This document shows, piece by piece, positions 1 through 10,260 of a stretch of 64,000 bases of DNA (within the stretch, counting starts at the first letter, position 1; each line of letters starts with the position of its first letter). The translations under genes and the position numbers were made by a program. Under the pieces are notes generated by a model. It saw only the letters and a list, made by a program, of their open reading frames with translations, searched no databases and had not been told where the DNA came from. The DNA comes from Elephas maximus indicus (lineage: Eukaryota > Chordata > Mammalia > Proboscidea > Elephantidae): assembly GCF_024166365.1 (NCBI RefSeq), contig NC_064825.1:100020480-100084479 (forward strand). Direction: 5' to 3'.

Positions 1-475
1 CTCCTTTGATCCAGTTGGGTTGAGACCAACTGATGCATCTTAGATGGCCGCTTGTTTGCATTTAAGACCCCAGACGCCACGTTTCAAAGTGGGATGCAGA
101 ATGTTTTCATAATAGAATTATTTTGCCAGTTGACTTAGAAGTCCCCTTAAGCCATAGTCCCCAAACCCCCGCCCTTGCTCCGCTGACCTTTGAAGCATTC
201 AGTTTATCCTGGAAACTTCTTTGCTTTTGGTCCAGTCCAGTTGAGCTGACCTTCCATGTATTGAGTATTGACCTTCCCTTCACCTAAAGTAGTTCTTATC
301 TACTAACTAATCAGTAAATAACCCTCTCCCACCCTCCCTCCCTCCCCCCGTCGTAACCACAAAAGTATGTGTTCTTCTCAGTTTATACTATTTCTCAAGA
401 TCTTCTAATAGTGGTCTTATACAATATTTGTCCTTTTGCCTCTGACTGATTTCACTCAGCATAATGCCTTCCAGG
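1..475 (-). mobile_element. L1 3' UTR fragment, cut by window edge
   Basis: This stretch is nearly identical to about 19,828-20,297, which is the 3' UTR of a better preserved minus-strand L1. It reads antisense and runs up to the ORF2 stop region. The L1 3' end and poly-A lie left of the window. The right boundary is sharp at about 475, where LTR sequence begins, so the L1 (5' truncated within its 3' UTR) inserted into that LTR. It has no coding capacity. Confidence 0.85.
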
Positions 476-599
476 ACCCTAACCCTCTTTAACACAAAAT
501 TACAATCACAAAATGGAAGAGAACCATACAATACTGGAAATCATGGCCCAGCCAAATTGATACACACATATTTGGGGGGACATAATTCAATCCATGACA
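476..599 (-). mobile_element. MaLR/ERVL-type LTR, 5' part only
   Basis: On the minus strand this begins TGTCATGGATTGAATT, the start shared by the LTRs at 28,301-28,794 and 61,597-62,032, and it matches the first 125 bp of the former closely. The remainder lies beyond the L1 fragment that fills 1-475, so the LTR was split by the L1. No internal proviral sequence is seen. Confidence 0.75.
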
Positions 600-1053
600 C
601 CAGACAAAAAAACAAAGGCCCTGAGAGTTCAGCGATGCTTCCTTGGTCTCCCACCTGCCTCGCCAGTTTAATGGCTAAGCTGAGTTCTCAGCAGAGCTGG
701 GCCAAGAGGCCTCACCAGCAGGCCTTCGAAGCAGCAGAGACAGAAGGAGCCTCTTTTCCAAATGGCCTCCTTGCCGGGGCAACTGGCGCAGGCCAGCAGG
801 CACCCCAGCTCCAACCTCTCCCCTGTCCTGAAAGGGCCCCACCCATCACCTATGCCCAGGTCCCCTCTGGGCCTACTCCAGACCCAGCGCAGGAGCATGG
901 AGTGTGTTGACAGCAAATCTGTGGCTGAGTGGGCCAGCTCTGGGTCCTGGGTTCGCACAGCCTGAGTCCCAACTGTTATAGTATAAAAAACATCATGAAG
1001 TTTAGTAAAGCAAAAAGAAAGGTTTATTCAGCATATATTCAAAAAGGCAAAAG
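600..1053. other. unique sequence, no feature recognised
   Basis: No repeat family or coding exon recognised. Frames here (for example 464-910 plus, 668-958 minus) begin inside repeats or lack any domain and look like chance frames in GC-richer DNA. The A-rich part at 990-1050 leads into a tandem repeat. Confidence 0.4.
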
Positions 1054-1262
1054 TGGGAAGTGGACAAGCATGTTGCTGGAGCCATGTCTGCCCGAGTCCA
1101 AGGAAACGTTACAGAATAAGCAAGAATGGGAAAATGGACAAGCATGCTGCCATAGCCATGTCCGCCCGAGTCCTGAGGATATTACAGAATAGGCAAGCAT
1201 GGGAAAACAGACAAGCACACTGCCACAGCCATGTCTGTCTGAGTCCAAGGAACATTACAGAG
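1054..1262. repeat. 73-bp tandem repeat, about 2.9 units
   Basis: Three successive units begin at 1054, 1128 and 1201 with the same start (GGGAA..GGACAAGCA) and share the motifs GCCATGTCYG and ATTACAGAAT. The period is 73-74 bp; the third unit is cut short near 1262. Both strands give repetitive short frames (1039-1248 minus, 1053-1304 plus), which are translation artefacts of the array. Family unknown. Confidence 0.8.
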
Positions 1263-1655
1263 TCATCAGTATATGTTAACACTACAAAATGGCAAAACCA
1301 TTGAAACTTTCACCTTTTCACAGATTGGCTAGAAACTGTGATATTACATTTTGAATTGTCCCTCCCAACAATCATTGGTGCAGGTGTCATTAACTACAGT
1401 CAGGAGGGTATTCATTGGCCCAACAAATTTTCTAGTCACTAGAAAAAGATAGGAGTAGAAAGTCTTTTGTGTTCTGTTTTATGTGAAAGTTTCCCTAAAA
1501 GATATTTTTCTTTCCTAAATAATTTCCAAGACTGTCCCATCTACTGTCTTTATACCTCAGGGCTCAGATGATATGTCCTTATGCTCAGGGACAGGGAATA
1601 ATGACTCCAATATTATGTCCTAAATCATAAACCTGGCCCCACTGCTTACTAGCTA
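1263..1655. other. non-coding, nothing recognised
   Basis: AT-leaning unique sequence with no clear repeat or open frame that I can support. Confidence 0.35.
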
Positions 1656-2168
1656 GGAAGTCTTGGGTGGAGGAATGAAGAAGGGATGGAAGGAGGGAGG
1701 GATAAAGAAAGGAATGGATGCAGGAGTAGAGAGTGAATGGAGGAATAGGGGATGGAGAGATGGAGGGGATGGATGGATGAAGGGAGGGATAGGCAGATGG
1801 ATGAGTGATGGGATGGGGTAGAGGAATGGATGGAGGGATGGAAAGAAGGGTGGAGACACGGAAAGAGGGCTGGTTGGTTGCATGAAGGGAAAATGGGGTT
1901 GGAAAAATAGGTGGCAGAATGAAGGAGTGAAGTATGAAGGGAGGGAGAGAGGAAGGGACAGAAGAAGAGAAGGATGACTGAACGTGTGAAGGGATGGAAG
2001 CCCAGAGAAGTAATGGAGGAATAGAAGGACAGAGAGATTGAGAAAAGGATGTAGAGGCTGAAAGAAGGAGAGAGGGATTGATGGAGGGAAGGATAGAGGA
2101 AGAAACAGGTGAATGTATGGGTGGTGGGATGGGGGGATGGAGGAATGGATGGAGGGAAGAAAGGATGG
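1656..2168. repeat. purine-rich GGAT/GGAA low-complexity tract
   Basis: About 500 bp of strongly purine-biased sequence dominated by degenerate GGATGGA, GAGGGA and GAAGG units, with almost no C. It resembles an eroded tetranucleotide satellite. The 200-codon minus-strand frame (1649-2251) is only the Ser/Pro/His-rich read-out of this strand asymmetry. Confidence 0.85.
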
Positions 2169-2654
2169 TCCTGCTCTGAGGAGCTCACTTTTACTTGTCC
2201 CTCAGATCCCGGTGCTGGACCTGTTCTCCACATTTGTTTAATTGAAATCAATGCATGTGAACATGCTTTGGAAAATATGAGTGCCCTGCAAATACACAGA
2301 TCCCGTTTGTCTCCTCCTTGGCTGGGAGTGGGAGGTCCTTTAGGAAGACAAAGAGTGGCAGGGAAGTCTCTTCTAGAGGAAGGAGGAGGAGAGGCCAGCT
2401 CAGCTATTCAGTGTAAACTCCCTCCTCTCCCCACCATGGCATATGGGGAACATGTGGCCCCCTCCCTCCTGGCACCAGAGTAACATCATGCCAGGAAAGC
2501 TGGCAGCCAAGGGCAGAGTGTTCCCAGAGGCAACTGGCAATCGGGCATGAGACAGCATTTGAAGCTACAGCCTGGAGCCTGGCTGGGGTGGGGCTGGGGA
2601 ATGTAGGCATCTGAGCCCCCAGGGACTGTGGGAGGCTGAGAAGAGGTGGCCAGC
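2169..2654. other. unique sequence, nothing recognised
   Basis: GC-moderate non-repeat DNA between the purine tract and an L1M 3' end. No supported exon. Confidence 0.35.
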
Positions 2655-3193
2655 CATAAAGAGAAATGAATTCTGACACATGCCCTGACATGGACAAACC
2701 TGGAAAACATCAAACTGAGTGAAATGTCAGTTACAAAATGACAGATAGTATGTGATCCCAAGTATACGAAATATCTAGAATAGGTAAATGTATAGAGACC
2801 AAAGTTTATTGGTTACCAGAGGTAGGAGGAAGCCCTAGTGGTGCAGTGATTAAGAGCTCGACTGCTAACCAAAAGTTTGGCAGTTCGAATCCACCAGCTG
2901 CTCCTTGTAAACCCTAGGAGGCAGTTCTACTCTGTCCTATAGGGTTACTATGAGTTAATCAACTTGATGGCAGGGGGTTTAGAGGTAGAATGGAAGAGGA
3001 AAGGGGGGCGTGGGGAGGGTCATTGCTAAGGGGATACTGAGTTTCTGTTAAGGACGATGAAAAAATAAGGAAAAGAACAGTGGAGATGGTTGTACAACAT
3101 GATAAACGTGATTAACGCCACTGAATTGTACAAGCAAAAAGGTAAAATAGTAAATGCTTTCTTAGATGTATTTTTACCACGATAAAAAAAAAA
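2655..3193 (+). mobile_element. old L1M 3' UTR, split by AfroSINE
   Basis: The text matches the 3' UTR of older mammalian L1s: AACCTGGAAAACATCAAACTG, then a run ending CCACTGAATTGTACA and a terminal A-run at 3184-3193. An AfroSINE at 2826-2980 interrupts it; the 8-bp AGAGGTAG at 2818-2825 is repeated at 2981-2988. No coding sequence remains. Confidence 0.75.
2826..2980 (+). mobile_element. AfroSINE
   Basis: Starts with the tRNA-like head (AGCCCTAGTGGTGCAGTG..., A box region, then GTTCGAATCC B box) and ends with the characteristic tail TCCTATAGGGTTACTATGAG...GATGGCAGGGG. Flanked by AGAGGTAG direct repeats. Confidence 0.9.
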
Positions 3194-5194
3194 GACAGAG
3201 AAGCAGGCTCCAGGCAACCTTGTCCCCCAAGGCAGCTAGGCTTGGCTGATTATTGGCAGGAAGCCTGGGGGTGGGGCACAGCCTCCCCTCCTAGCCAGGG
3301 CTGGGAAATAGAGTCACATGACCAGCAGCAGGAACCAGGCCCCCATCATTTACAGTCCCACCTCTCCTTCCCCATCTGGCTTCGAGCACTGGGCTTGGAG
3401 TCAACACATCTGACTTCTAATCCTACTCTGCCACTGACTTGCCATGCGCTCCAATCACCACCCTGCCTACTGGAGCTGGTCAGTGATGAGGTTTTTTGTC
3501 ACAAGCACCGTATATTGAGCTTTCCAAAGAGCCAAGTGGTTTCCAAGAAAAGAACTGACCAGGATCTTGAAATAATGCCCACCTTCCTCTTACAATTTTG
3601 GCATTAAAGAGTGTCATTTCTTTTACGAAATGATAGCTAGTAGCTGATAATCTTATTGTGTCGCTCTCCTCCTGGCTTTATTTTTGTAATTTTGTTCTGC
3701 TGAGTGAACCCCCCAAATTGTGAACCACTGGGCAAGGTAATTCCTAAGGGCCTTCCTGTATTGAAATTAACCTTCAGATCTGTGCAGAATTTCCTGTCTA
3801 CAGAGGTACTCCTGAAACGGTCTCCCCCTTCCCTACTCCATCCCCTACCGTGGCTCTAACTTGAATCCACAGGTCTCTGCTGAGCCCTCCACCTCTGCCC
3901 TGGGAAGTGGCAGTGCTCATGGTGGCAGGTAGGAGGCACTCTCTGAGGGCAGAACTGGGTTCTGCCCCTCAACAAGCCATCTCAGCCCCGTAGTTTGATA
4001 CTCAGGCCCCCAGCTCAACCCAGGGCTCCCCAAGAGATCCTTTGATCAGACCCCTAGAGGTGCCTGAGAAAAACTCCAGCCAGGACAAATGGGGGCTGAT
4101 GATCACTCCCTGTGCATCTGGAGAGAGGCAAGTTCAAAACCAGCAGGGAAGCAGCTCCCTTGGGCTGCATGGGTCTGGTCACAGAAGACATGAGTCAAGC
4201 CTTGGGGTATCAGCACATGTGGGCTGGGTCTAGCCTGAGCTCTCACCCTCTGCCCGAAGACAGGGGATGGGGAGCGCATTCCAGGCAGGTGGAGGACTGG
4301 CTTAGGAGACCTTCCCAGGCCAGAGCAGTGCTCTGAAACACCCACCCCCCTACCCCCCCAGCACAGCTCCACCTTTATTTTCTCCTCCTCCCTAGATACC
4401 CCTCACCCGTGCCTTCCCTCCCAGTCTTGGCAGCTTACAAAAAGACATATCAACCCCCACCCCCAGGGAGACCCACCAGGTCAGCAGATTTCTCCCAGCC
4501 CCATGCCGGCCCACTCAGAGCTGACTGCAGGCAGCTTGCGAGGCCAGGGCCCATGCTGCAGACAGGCGGGCCCAGCCAACCTCTCCGGTTTCCTGGATGG
4601 AGAGTTTGCATTCATCTATTATTTAGCAAATATGTCTTAATCACTGACTCGGGGATGTGTAAAGCACCCAGAGGGCGGGGTGGGAGTGTATGTGTGTGTC
4701 TGTGGTTGGGGGGGCGGTGGTTTCCGAAATGACTCAGGTGGGCCTCTGAGCTCCAGGAAGCCTGACCCCAGCAGGTATGTATGAGGGGAGGCAGTACAGG
4801 CTCTGTTCACAGGAGCGAAGGTCAAGGGTGTTGGTGGAAGCGCCTGCCATGTGCAGGGCCTGGGAAATGGTCACCAGCAAGAAGGATGCAAGGATGGCGT
4901 CGTAAGTCTCAGCTTTCCTAAGCGCAACTGTTGGAGTTTCTGAACGGGGAGCTATTGGAGTTTTAAAAGAGGAGGAAATACGGAAGGGTTTAAGCTTAAT
5001 TTTTTTTTAATTTATTTTTTTAATTGGTAATACACATACTGTTCCAAACATTTAGATCAGCGGGAAGTCAGTCAACCGCTCTCCCCACCCTTCAGGAAAA
5101 AGCTGTCATATCTTGTCCCAGGGGATACCATCAGTGCTGGAAGGTCCCATCCACGTGGGGAAATTTAGGTGTCATCCCGACCATCCTCCTTTCT
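3194..5194. other. 2 kb of unique non-coding DNA
   Basis: No interspersed repeat that I can name and no exon with supportable coding character. Contains C-rich patches (4337-4362, 4451-4465), a short T-rich stretch near 5000-5030 and several unsupported short frames. A candidate for ordinary intergenic or intronic sequence. Confidence 0.35.
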
Positions 5195-5305
5195 CCTGAA
5201 GAGGAGAGTGAGGAGCAGAGAGGTGAACCAACCTAAGTGATAAGACAGGTGAGGGGTGGAGCTGGGCTTAGAACCCAGGTGCACTGCAGCTCTGGCTGCT
5301 GACCA
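5195..5305 (-). mobile_element. MIR fragment
   Basis: Antisense MIR core: GAGGAGCAGAGAGGTGAA, then GGTGGAGCTGGGCTTAGAACCCAGGT, the reverse of the conserved ...GGGTTCGAATCC...ACCTCTCTG core. Eroded. Confidence 0.6.
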
Positions 5306-6040
5306 GGGGCAGGTGGGGCTCTAAGAGGGTTTTAGACTAGGGCCCTCCCAAGACAAAAGCTACACACTTAGCCAGACCTCTGGCCAGTGAAGGCCTTCTG
5401 GGGTCTGAACCCAAGCAGGAGCCCATGGCTAAGGCCCCCAGTCAGTGTGTCACTGGGTGGCTGGGGGGAGCCCTGTTCCCTTGTCTGACTCCCCCATAGC
5501 CAATCTCTGTGAGGGTGGGGAAGGAGAATGGCTTGTCATTGCTAGCAAGTGTCATAACTTCTCTGGGTGGCCTCCATACTGCCATTCAGAAACACTGGTG
5601 TCGCTAGGATTGCTGTCACCCAGTGCAGTAACTCATGATGTCACCTTCCAATGCTAATTACCACAATATTGTAGCTAAAACACCAGAAAATTTGACAAAA
5701 TCAGTGACTGTAAGAATACCGGCCCCAACAGCTCGTGCTTGTAGCACGTGTGGAAGAAACCACGTGGTTCAAAGCATCATTGTAATCGGGTAATAATGAC
5801 AGCTTTGACCAGGGCGCATTACAATGTTCACAAAGTAAATTAGTATAGAGTTTTAGCCTTGTAGGTATATTGATACATGTAAGCTGGGCTTACAAAAAAT
5901 GTTCTTCTTGTTGTGACTAACTATAAGAGCATTTTTACAAAAAATAATAAATTTCTGCTGAAACATGACACAGAAGCTTTAGAGACAGTCATTTTGGTGT
6001 CAACCCCTCTGATAGTGTCACCCAGTGTGGTCTGCACTCC
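5306..6040. other. unassigned sequence with repeated 12-mer
   Basis: No named repeat recognised. TGTCACCCAGTG occurs at 5614-5625 and again at 6016-6027, flanked on both sides by related text, so 5.60-6.04 kb may be an old element bounded by short direct repeats. No coding support. Confidence 0.3.
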
Positions 6041-6044
6041 CTGC

Positions 6045-6165
6045 ACACCCCCCAGTGACACAAAATGAAGACAATCATAAAACCAACTTCACAGGCCACG
6101 GTGAGGATGAAATGAGAGCCTGGCATAGACGAACCTCTCAGTATTAGAATGAAGATCATGTCATG
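6045..6165 (+). mobile_element. MIR 3' portion, eroded
   Basis: AAAATGAAGACAATCATAAAACC...CACGGTGAGGATGAAATGAGAGCCTGG resembles the MIR region after the core (AAATGGGGATAATAATA...GTGAGGATTAAATGAG). Low divergence support only. Confidence 0.45.
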
Positions 6166-6245
6166 GTTATTGCCATGATTATTCCTACCTTCTTCCTGGC
6201 CTTGTTTTTCTCCATAGCACTTGTCACTATCTATATATTTTATAT

Positions 6246-6416
6246 AAAAACCAAACCAAACCAAACCCATTGCCACCGAGTTAATTCCGGCTCATAGTGA
6301 CCCTATAAGACAGAGTAGAACTGCCCCATAGGGTTTCCAAAGAGTGGCTGGTGGATTTAAACTGCTGATCTTTTAGGTAGCAGCCGAGCTCTTAAGTACT
6401 GTGCCACCAGAGTGCC
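6246..6416 (-). mobile_element. AfroSINE
   Basis: Minus-strand copy, tail first (ACCAAACCAAACCCATTGCC, CATAGTGACCCTATAAGACAGAGTAG) and head last (GTGCCACCAGAGTGCC). Complete. Confidence 0.9.
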
Positions 6417-6482
6417 AATATTTCATATCCAAAACTCACTACCGTTGAGGTTGTAATCTTTACAAAAGTCACATCTTTCTCC

Positions 6483-6562
6483 ACAGGGCGACTGGTGGAT
6501 TCGAACTGCCAACCTTTTGGTTAGCAGCCGAGAGCTTTTAACCACTGTGCCATTAGGGTTCC
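6483..6562 (-). mobile_element. AfroSINE, 5' half
   Basis: Only the tRNA-derived half is present: GGTGGATTCGAACTGCCAACC (B box complement) through TGTGCCATTAGGGTTCC. The tail is missing. Confidence 0.8.
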
Positions 6563-6577
6563 TATATATCTATATAT

Positions 6578-6741
6578 AAAAAACACCCAAACCTGTGCTG
6601 TTGAGTCAATTCCAACTCATAGCGACCCTATAGGATGGAGTAGAACTGCCCCATAGGTTTCCAAGGAGCTGCTGGTGGATTTGAACTACCGATCTTTTGG
6701 TTAGCAACCATAGCTCTTAACCACTGCACCACCAGGGCTCC
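6578..6741 (-). mobile_element. AfroSINE
   Basis: Complete minus-strand copy from CCTGTGCTGTTGAGTCAATT to CACCACCAGGGCTCC, immediately bounded by TATA-type microsatellite on both sides. Confidence 0.9.
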
Positions 6742-6779
6742 ATTTTACATATAGATATAGATTTTTATATAGATATATA

Positions 6780-6842
6780 GGAGTCCTGGTGGTGCAGTGT
6801 GTGTGTGTATGTATATATATATATGCATCTATATAGAGAGAG
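6780..6842 (+). repeat. SINE head stub followed by TG/TA microsatellite
   Basis: GAGTCCTGGTGGTGCAGTG is the first 19 bp of an AfroSINE, which passes directly into (TG)n, (TA)n and an AG tract up to 6842. The rest of that SINE is absent. Confidence 0.7.
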
Positions 6843-7006
6843 GGAACCCCTGGTGGCGTAGTGGTTAAGTGCTACGGCTACTAACCAAGAGGTCAGCAGT
6901 TCAAATCCACCAGGTGCTCCTTGGAAACTCTATGGGGCAGTTCTACTCTGTCCTATAGGGTTGCTATGAGTCAGAATTGATTCAACAGCAGTGGGTTTGG
7001 GTTTTT
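6843..7006 (+). mobile_element. AfroSINE
   Basis: Full plus copy: GAACCCCTGGTGGCGTAGTGG head, CAGTTCAAATCCACCAG B box, TCCTATAGGGTTGCTATGAG tail ending GTGGGTTTGGG. Confidence 0.92.
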
Positions 7007-7055
7007 ATATATATATATAGAGAGAGAGATTACATTTGGATTTTATATGTGTATA

Positions 7056-7109
7056 TGGGGTTTCTATGAGTCAGAATTGGCCCAATGGCAATGGGTTTAT
7101 GGGTTTTAT
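7056..7109 (+). mobile_element. AfroSINE tail fragment
   Basis: GGGTTTCTATGAGTCAGAATTGG...GGCAATGGGTTTATGGG is the 3' tail only; no head. A poly-T run follows at 7120-7140. Confidence 0.7.
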
Positions 7110-7306
7110 GTATTTTACTCTTTTTTTTTTTTTTTTTTTTACTCACCGCTGTCACCTCTTCTAGAATGTAAGTTTCATGAGGAGGACAAGAATTTTTCAT
7201 TGCTTCTGTTCACTACAAATCCCCAGCCCCTAGAAAGAACAGTGATTGGCACAGGCGAGGTGTTCCACGGATATTTGTTGAATGAATGAGTGAATGAGTG
7301 AGTGAA

Positions 7307-7817
7307 GCTTGCCACCTAGCAGGGGCTCTGGAGAAGTTGTGGACTGAGTCAGTAAGGGAGCTGGTGGGAGGGGTGGAGTGAGCCTGGCCTTGAAGGATGT
7401 TAGCGAATGACTGTCTGTTGGGAAGGTCTTCACCTCCATCAGGAATGACAGGGACTCATGTGTACTTTCAAATCAAGAAAGACCATAGAATGGGGGGCTG
7501 GGGGGCTCCCTGTGTCTAGCTTCGCTGTGTCCAGCTATGCTCCCTGGACACTCAGGATGTGGCTGCCCTCCAAGCCATTGCCTCGAGGAGAGGATGGGTC
7601 CCAGAGTGCCCGGGAGAGCCTGGCCAGTTTCAGCCCCTTCCCCGGGACCGGGGTTCCATAGGTTGGGCAGCCCTGGGGAGGCTATATGCCCGGTACAGAG
7701 GCCCAGGGGAGGAGCCAGGGCAGGACAGGCCCCCTCTCCCCTCTGTGCATCCATAGCCCCTGTGTTTTTGGCTGTCCCAGGGCGTGTCCTACACCATTCC
7801 ACAACATTGTTAGCTGT
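7307..7817. other. GC-rich unique sequence
   Basis: No repeat recognised. 7470-7800 is GC-rich and gives overlapping frames on both strands (for example 7473-7802 minus and 7537-7830 plus); none shows a domain or a convincing exon boundary. Confidence 0.35.
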
Positions 7818-8323
7818 TGTTATGGATTGAATCGTGTCCCCTAAAAATGTATGTCAACTTGGCTGGTCCATGATTTCTAATAGTGTGTGATTGTCCACCA
7901 TTTTGTCATCTGACGTGATTTTCCTATGTGTTGTAAATCCTACCTCTATGATGGTAATGAGGTCGGATTAGCGGCAGTTCTGTTAATAAGGCAGGAATCA
8001 ATCTACAAGATTAGGTTGTGTCTTAAGTCAATCTCTCATGAGATACAAAAAAGAATCGAACAAAGAGGCATGGGGACCCCATACCATGAAGAAAGTAGTG
8101 CCAGGAGCAGAGCACATCCTTTGGACCCAGGGTCCTTGTGCTGAGAAGCTCCTTGACTAGGGGAAGATTGATGACACAGACCTTCATCCAGAGCCAGTAA
8201 ACAGAGAATGCCTTCTGGAGCTGGCGCCCTGAATTCCGACTTCTAGCCTACTAGGCTGTTAGAGAATAAATTTCTCTCTGTCAAAGCCATCCACTTATAT
8301 AGTAGCACTAGGTAATGAAGACA
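7818..8323 (+). mobile_element. MaLR/ERVL-type solo LTR
   Basis: Begins TGTTATGGATTGAATCGTGTCC and ends ...GTAATGAAGACA, with a polyadenylation signal AATAAA at 8265-8270. Same family as the LTRs at 28,301, 39,729, 58,078 and 61,597. The flanks GCTGT (left) and CCTGT (right) agree at four of five bases, consistent with an aged 5-bp duplication. No internal proviral region follows. Confidence 0.82.
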
Positions 8324-8474
8324 CCTGTGGTCTCCTCCATTGCTTGAGGGTGAGGGCCAAGGCTGACTGGCCATCTTTGCCCAGTCCTGAGCACAGGGGC
8401 AATGTCTTACAGGGACCCAGGGGATGTTGGAGGTGTGAGTGAAGAAGCAAAAGAATGAATAGGTGTGAATGAAG

Positions 8475-8682
8475 GAGCCCCTAGGTGGTGCAAATGGTCA
8501 AGTGCTCTACTATTAGCCTAAAGGTTGGCAGTTGGGACTCACCCAGAGGTGCCTTGGAAGATAGGCCTGGTGATCTGCTTCTGAAAGGTCACAGTCTCTT
8601 GAAAGCCTTTATGAAACAGTTCTACTCTGTAAAACACAGGGTCGGCTTGAGTCAGAATTGACTTGATGGCAATAACAACCAG
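8475..8682 (+). mobile_element. AfroSINE, long variant
   Basis: Head AGGAGCCCCTAGGTGGTGCA, then CCTGGTGATCTGCTTCTGAAAGGTCACAG (insert typical of the longer subfamily), tail GAGTCAGAATTGACTTGATGGCAATAACAAC. Confidence 0.85.
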
Positions 8683-8767
8683 CATAGCCTACTTAAAACA
8701 AAACACAAAAATACTTGTGATCCATGTTGTGTCTAATGAATGAATGGGTAGGGAGTGAGGGAGCGAA

Positions 8768-8800
8768 AGAATGGATGAATGAATGAATGAATGAGTCAGT
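8768..8800. repeat. (GAAT)n microsatellite
   Basis: About seven imperfect GAAT/GGAT units. Confidence 0.8.
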
Positions 8801-9639
8801 GAAAGCAAGCCAGTTAGCCAGGAGAGGGGGAATGTGCTTATGCAGCACCAGGCTACTGACATCAGTCCCCTGGCTAAGGTGGAGGAGGACCAGCCCAGAG
8901 TGCCCCTTGGGGATGGTAGCTCAGCACCACCCCACCCCTCCTTGCTGTCTGCCTTCTGCACCTTGGCCACTTACCTAATGGGCAGCCTCCAGGAAGCTCA
9001 CAAAGGCCCATCTGTGAGCACAGACCTGCATCTTCCTCCCTTCCCTCCTCCTCCTACCCCCAGTGCTGGCCCAGCCCCCTCTCTTCACCTCCCATTAAAA
9101 TAAACATTCATTTACTGGGATTTCCTCGGGCGCCTCCCTACTCCCTGGGCAGCCCCAACCCTGGCTCGTAAAACTGCCTTGTCTCCTCTGGATTTCCTTT
9201 TAATTGTCCCTTTCCTTTTCCTTGCTGGGGGTGGGGGGAGAAAGTGGGAGGGAAAACACAGCTGGGCTGGTCCAGCTGTTTCCTCGAAAAATGAAAATGA
9301 GGTGGCAGCGAGCTCCCCCCAGCCGGGTGAGGATTAAGTTAATAGGCTGCCGAATGTTCTGGGGCAGCCACCCCTGGCCTCTGGGCCCCTGCCTGCTCCC
9401 TACGGCCTGGACGTGTGTATGTCGAGGGGAGGGGGGTGGCGGGGGGAGGTGAGGGGTCTACTTCACAGAGGCTGGGGAGCTGGAGTATCACACAGCAGAG
9501 GTTCTGGGGATTCCTTCATTACCTTGATCTTGTTTCTGCTGTAGTACCAGTTACCAGGGCTGGTCTTCCATGTGACCTTGGCAGGTCTCCTGACCTCTCT
9601 GGCCTCTCATTTTACCTCTGGGGGCGGGGAGGGGAGACA
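8801..9639. other. unique sequence with possible conserved non-coding element
   Basis: No repeat family. 9085-9370 has the texture of constrained non-coding DNA (CCATTAAAATAAACATTCATTTACTG, TTTAATTGTCCC, GGATTAAGTTAATAGG: several TAAT-core homeodomain-like words in otherwise GC-rich DNA), but I see no conservation data. Frames here are short and unsupported. Confidence 0.3.
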
Positions 9640-9830
9640 GTTGCCATTAAGTCCGTTCTACAGTTCCAACTCACGGTGGCCCCATGTGTGTCGGAGTAGA
9701 ACTGTGCTCCAAAGGGCTTTTATAGCTGTGATCTTTCAGAAGTAGGTTGCCTGGCCTTTCTTCCACAGTGCCACTGGGTGAGTTTGAACTGCCAACCTTT
9801 TGGTTAGTAGCCCAGCACTTCACTGTTAAA
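9640..9830 (-). mobile_element. AfroSINE, long variant
   Basis: Minus copy with GTCCGTTCTACAGTTCCAACTCACGG, CAGAAGTAGGTTGCCTGGCC and GCCACTGGGTGAGTTTGAAC. The 5' end is eroded. Confidence 0.82.
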
Positions 9831-9839
9831 AAATTAACT

Positions 9840-10030
9840 GAAAAAAACAGTGTGTTTGTGTGTGCGTGTGTGTATTCTCATGAGAGATAGAATGGGGGTA
9901 AAATGTTTACAATAAGTGAGTCGGGGTGAAGGGCAAGTGGGTGTTCTTTGCACTATTTTTACTTTTGCAACTATTTATTTATTTTGCAAATTTGAAATTA
10001 TTGCCCAATAAAAAGTGAAGAAAATAGAAG
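9840..10030 (+). mobile_element. old L1M 3' end
   Basis: Ends ...GGGTGTTCTTTGCACTATTTTTAC...TTTGAAATTATTGCCCAATAAAAAGTG, the usual terminal segment of old L1 3' UTRs with AATAAA at its end. Contains a TG-rich stretch at 9850-9875. Confidence 0.65.
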
Positions 10031-10260
10031 TATTATAAACATTTAGAAATTTTGCAGTTATACTGTTACTGAGTCTGCTGTGGTCAGGGATCAGATCACA
10101 CTCTGTATTATTTCAATCTTTTGAAATTTGTTGAAACTTATGTTATGAGCAAGTAGAATCGTTTTGGTAAATTTCATGTGTCATTGAAAATAATTCTGTT
10201 ATTCTTACAAACATCAATCATAATTTCTTAATCATATTATTTAAATCATCTATATATTTA
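10031..10260. other. AT-rich spacer
   Basis: AT-rich, no recognised element. The final ATATATTTA (10,252-10,260) is the left copy of the target-site duplication of the RTE that follows. Confidence 0.5.

Larger units (their letters stand above)
6175..7306 (+). mobile_element. L2 3' end split by a SINE cluster
   Basis: The left part (6175-6245, TTTTTCTCCATAGCACTTGTCACTATCTATATATTTT) and the right part (7109-7306, TAGAATGTAAGTTTCATGAGG ... TGGCACAGG ... TTTGTTGAATGAATGA) join into a continuous L2 3' UTR consensus. The roughly 860 bp between them consist of AfroSINE pieces, AT microsatellites and a poly-T. The L2 predates all of them. Confidence 0.75.

Noticed and set aside
1649..2251. 200-codon minus-strand frame, Ser/Pro/His-rich
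   Set aside because: It is the complement of a degenerate GGAT/GGAA tract; composition bias explains the lack of stops. No domain.
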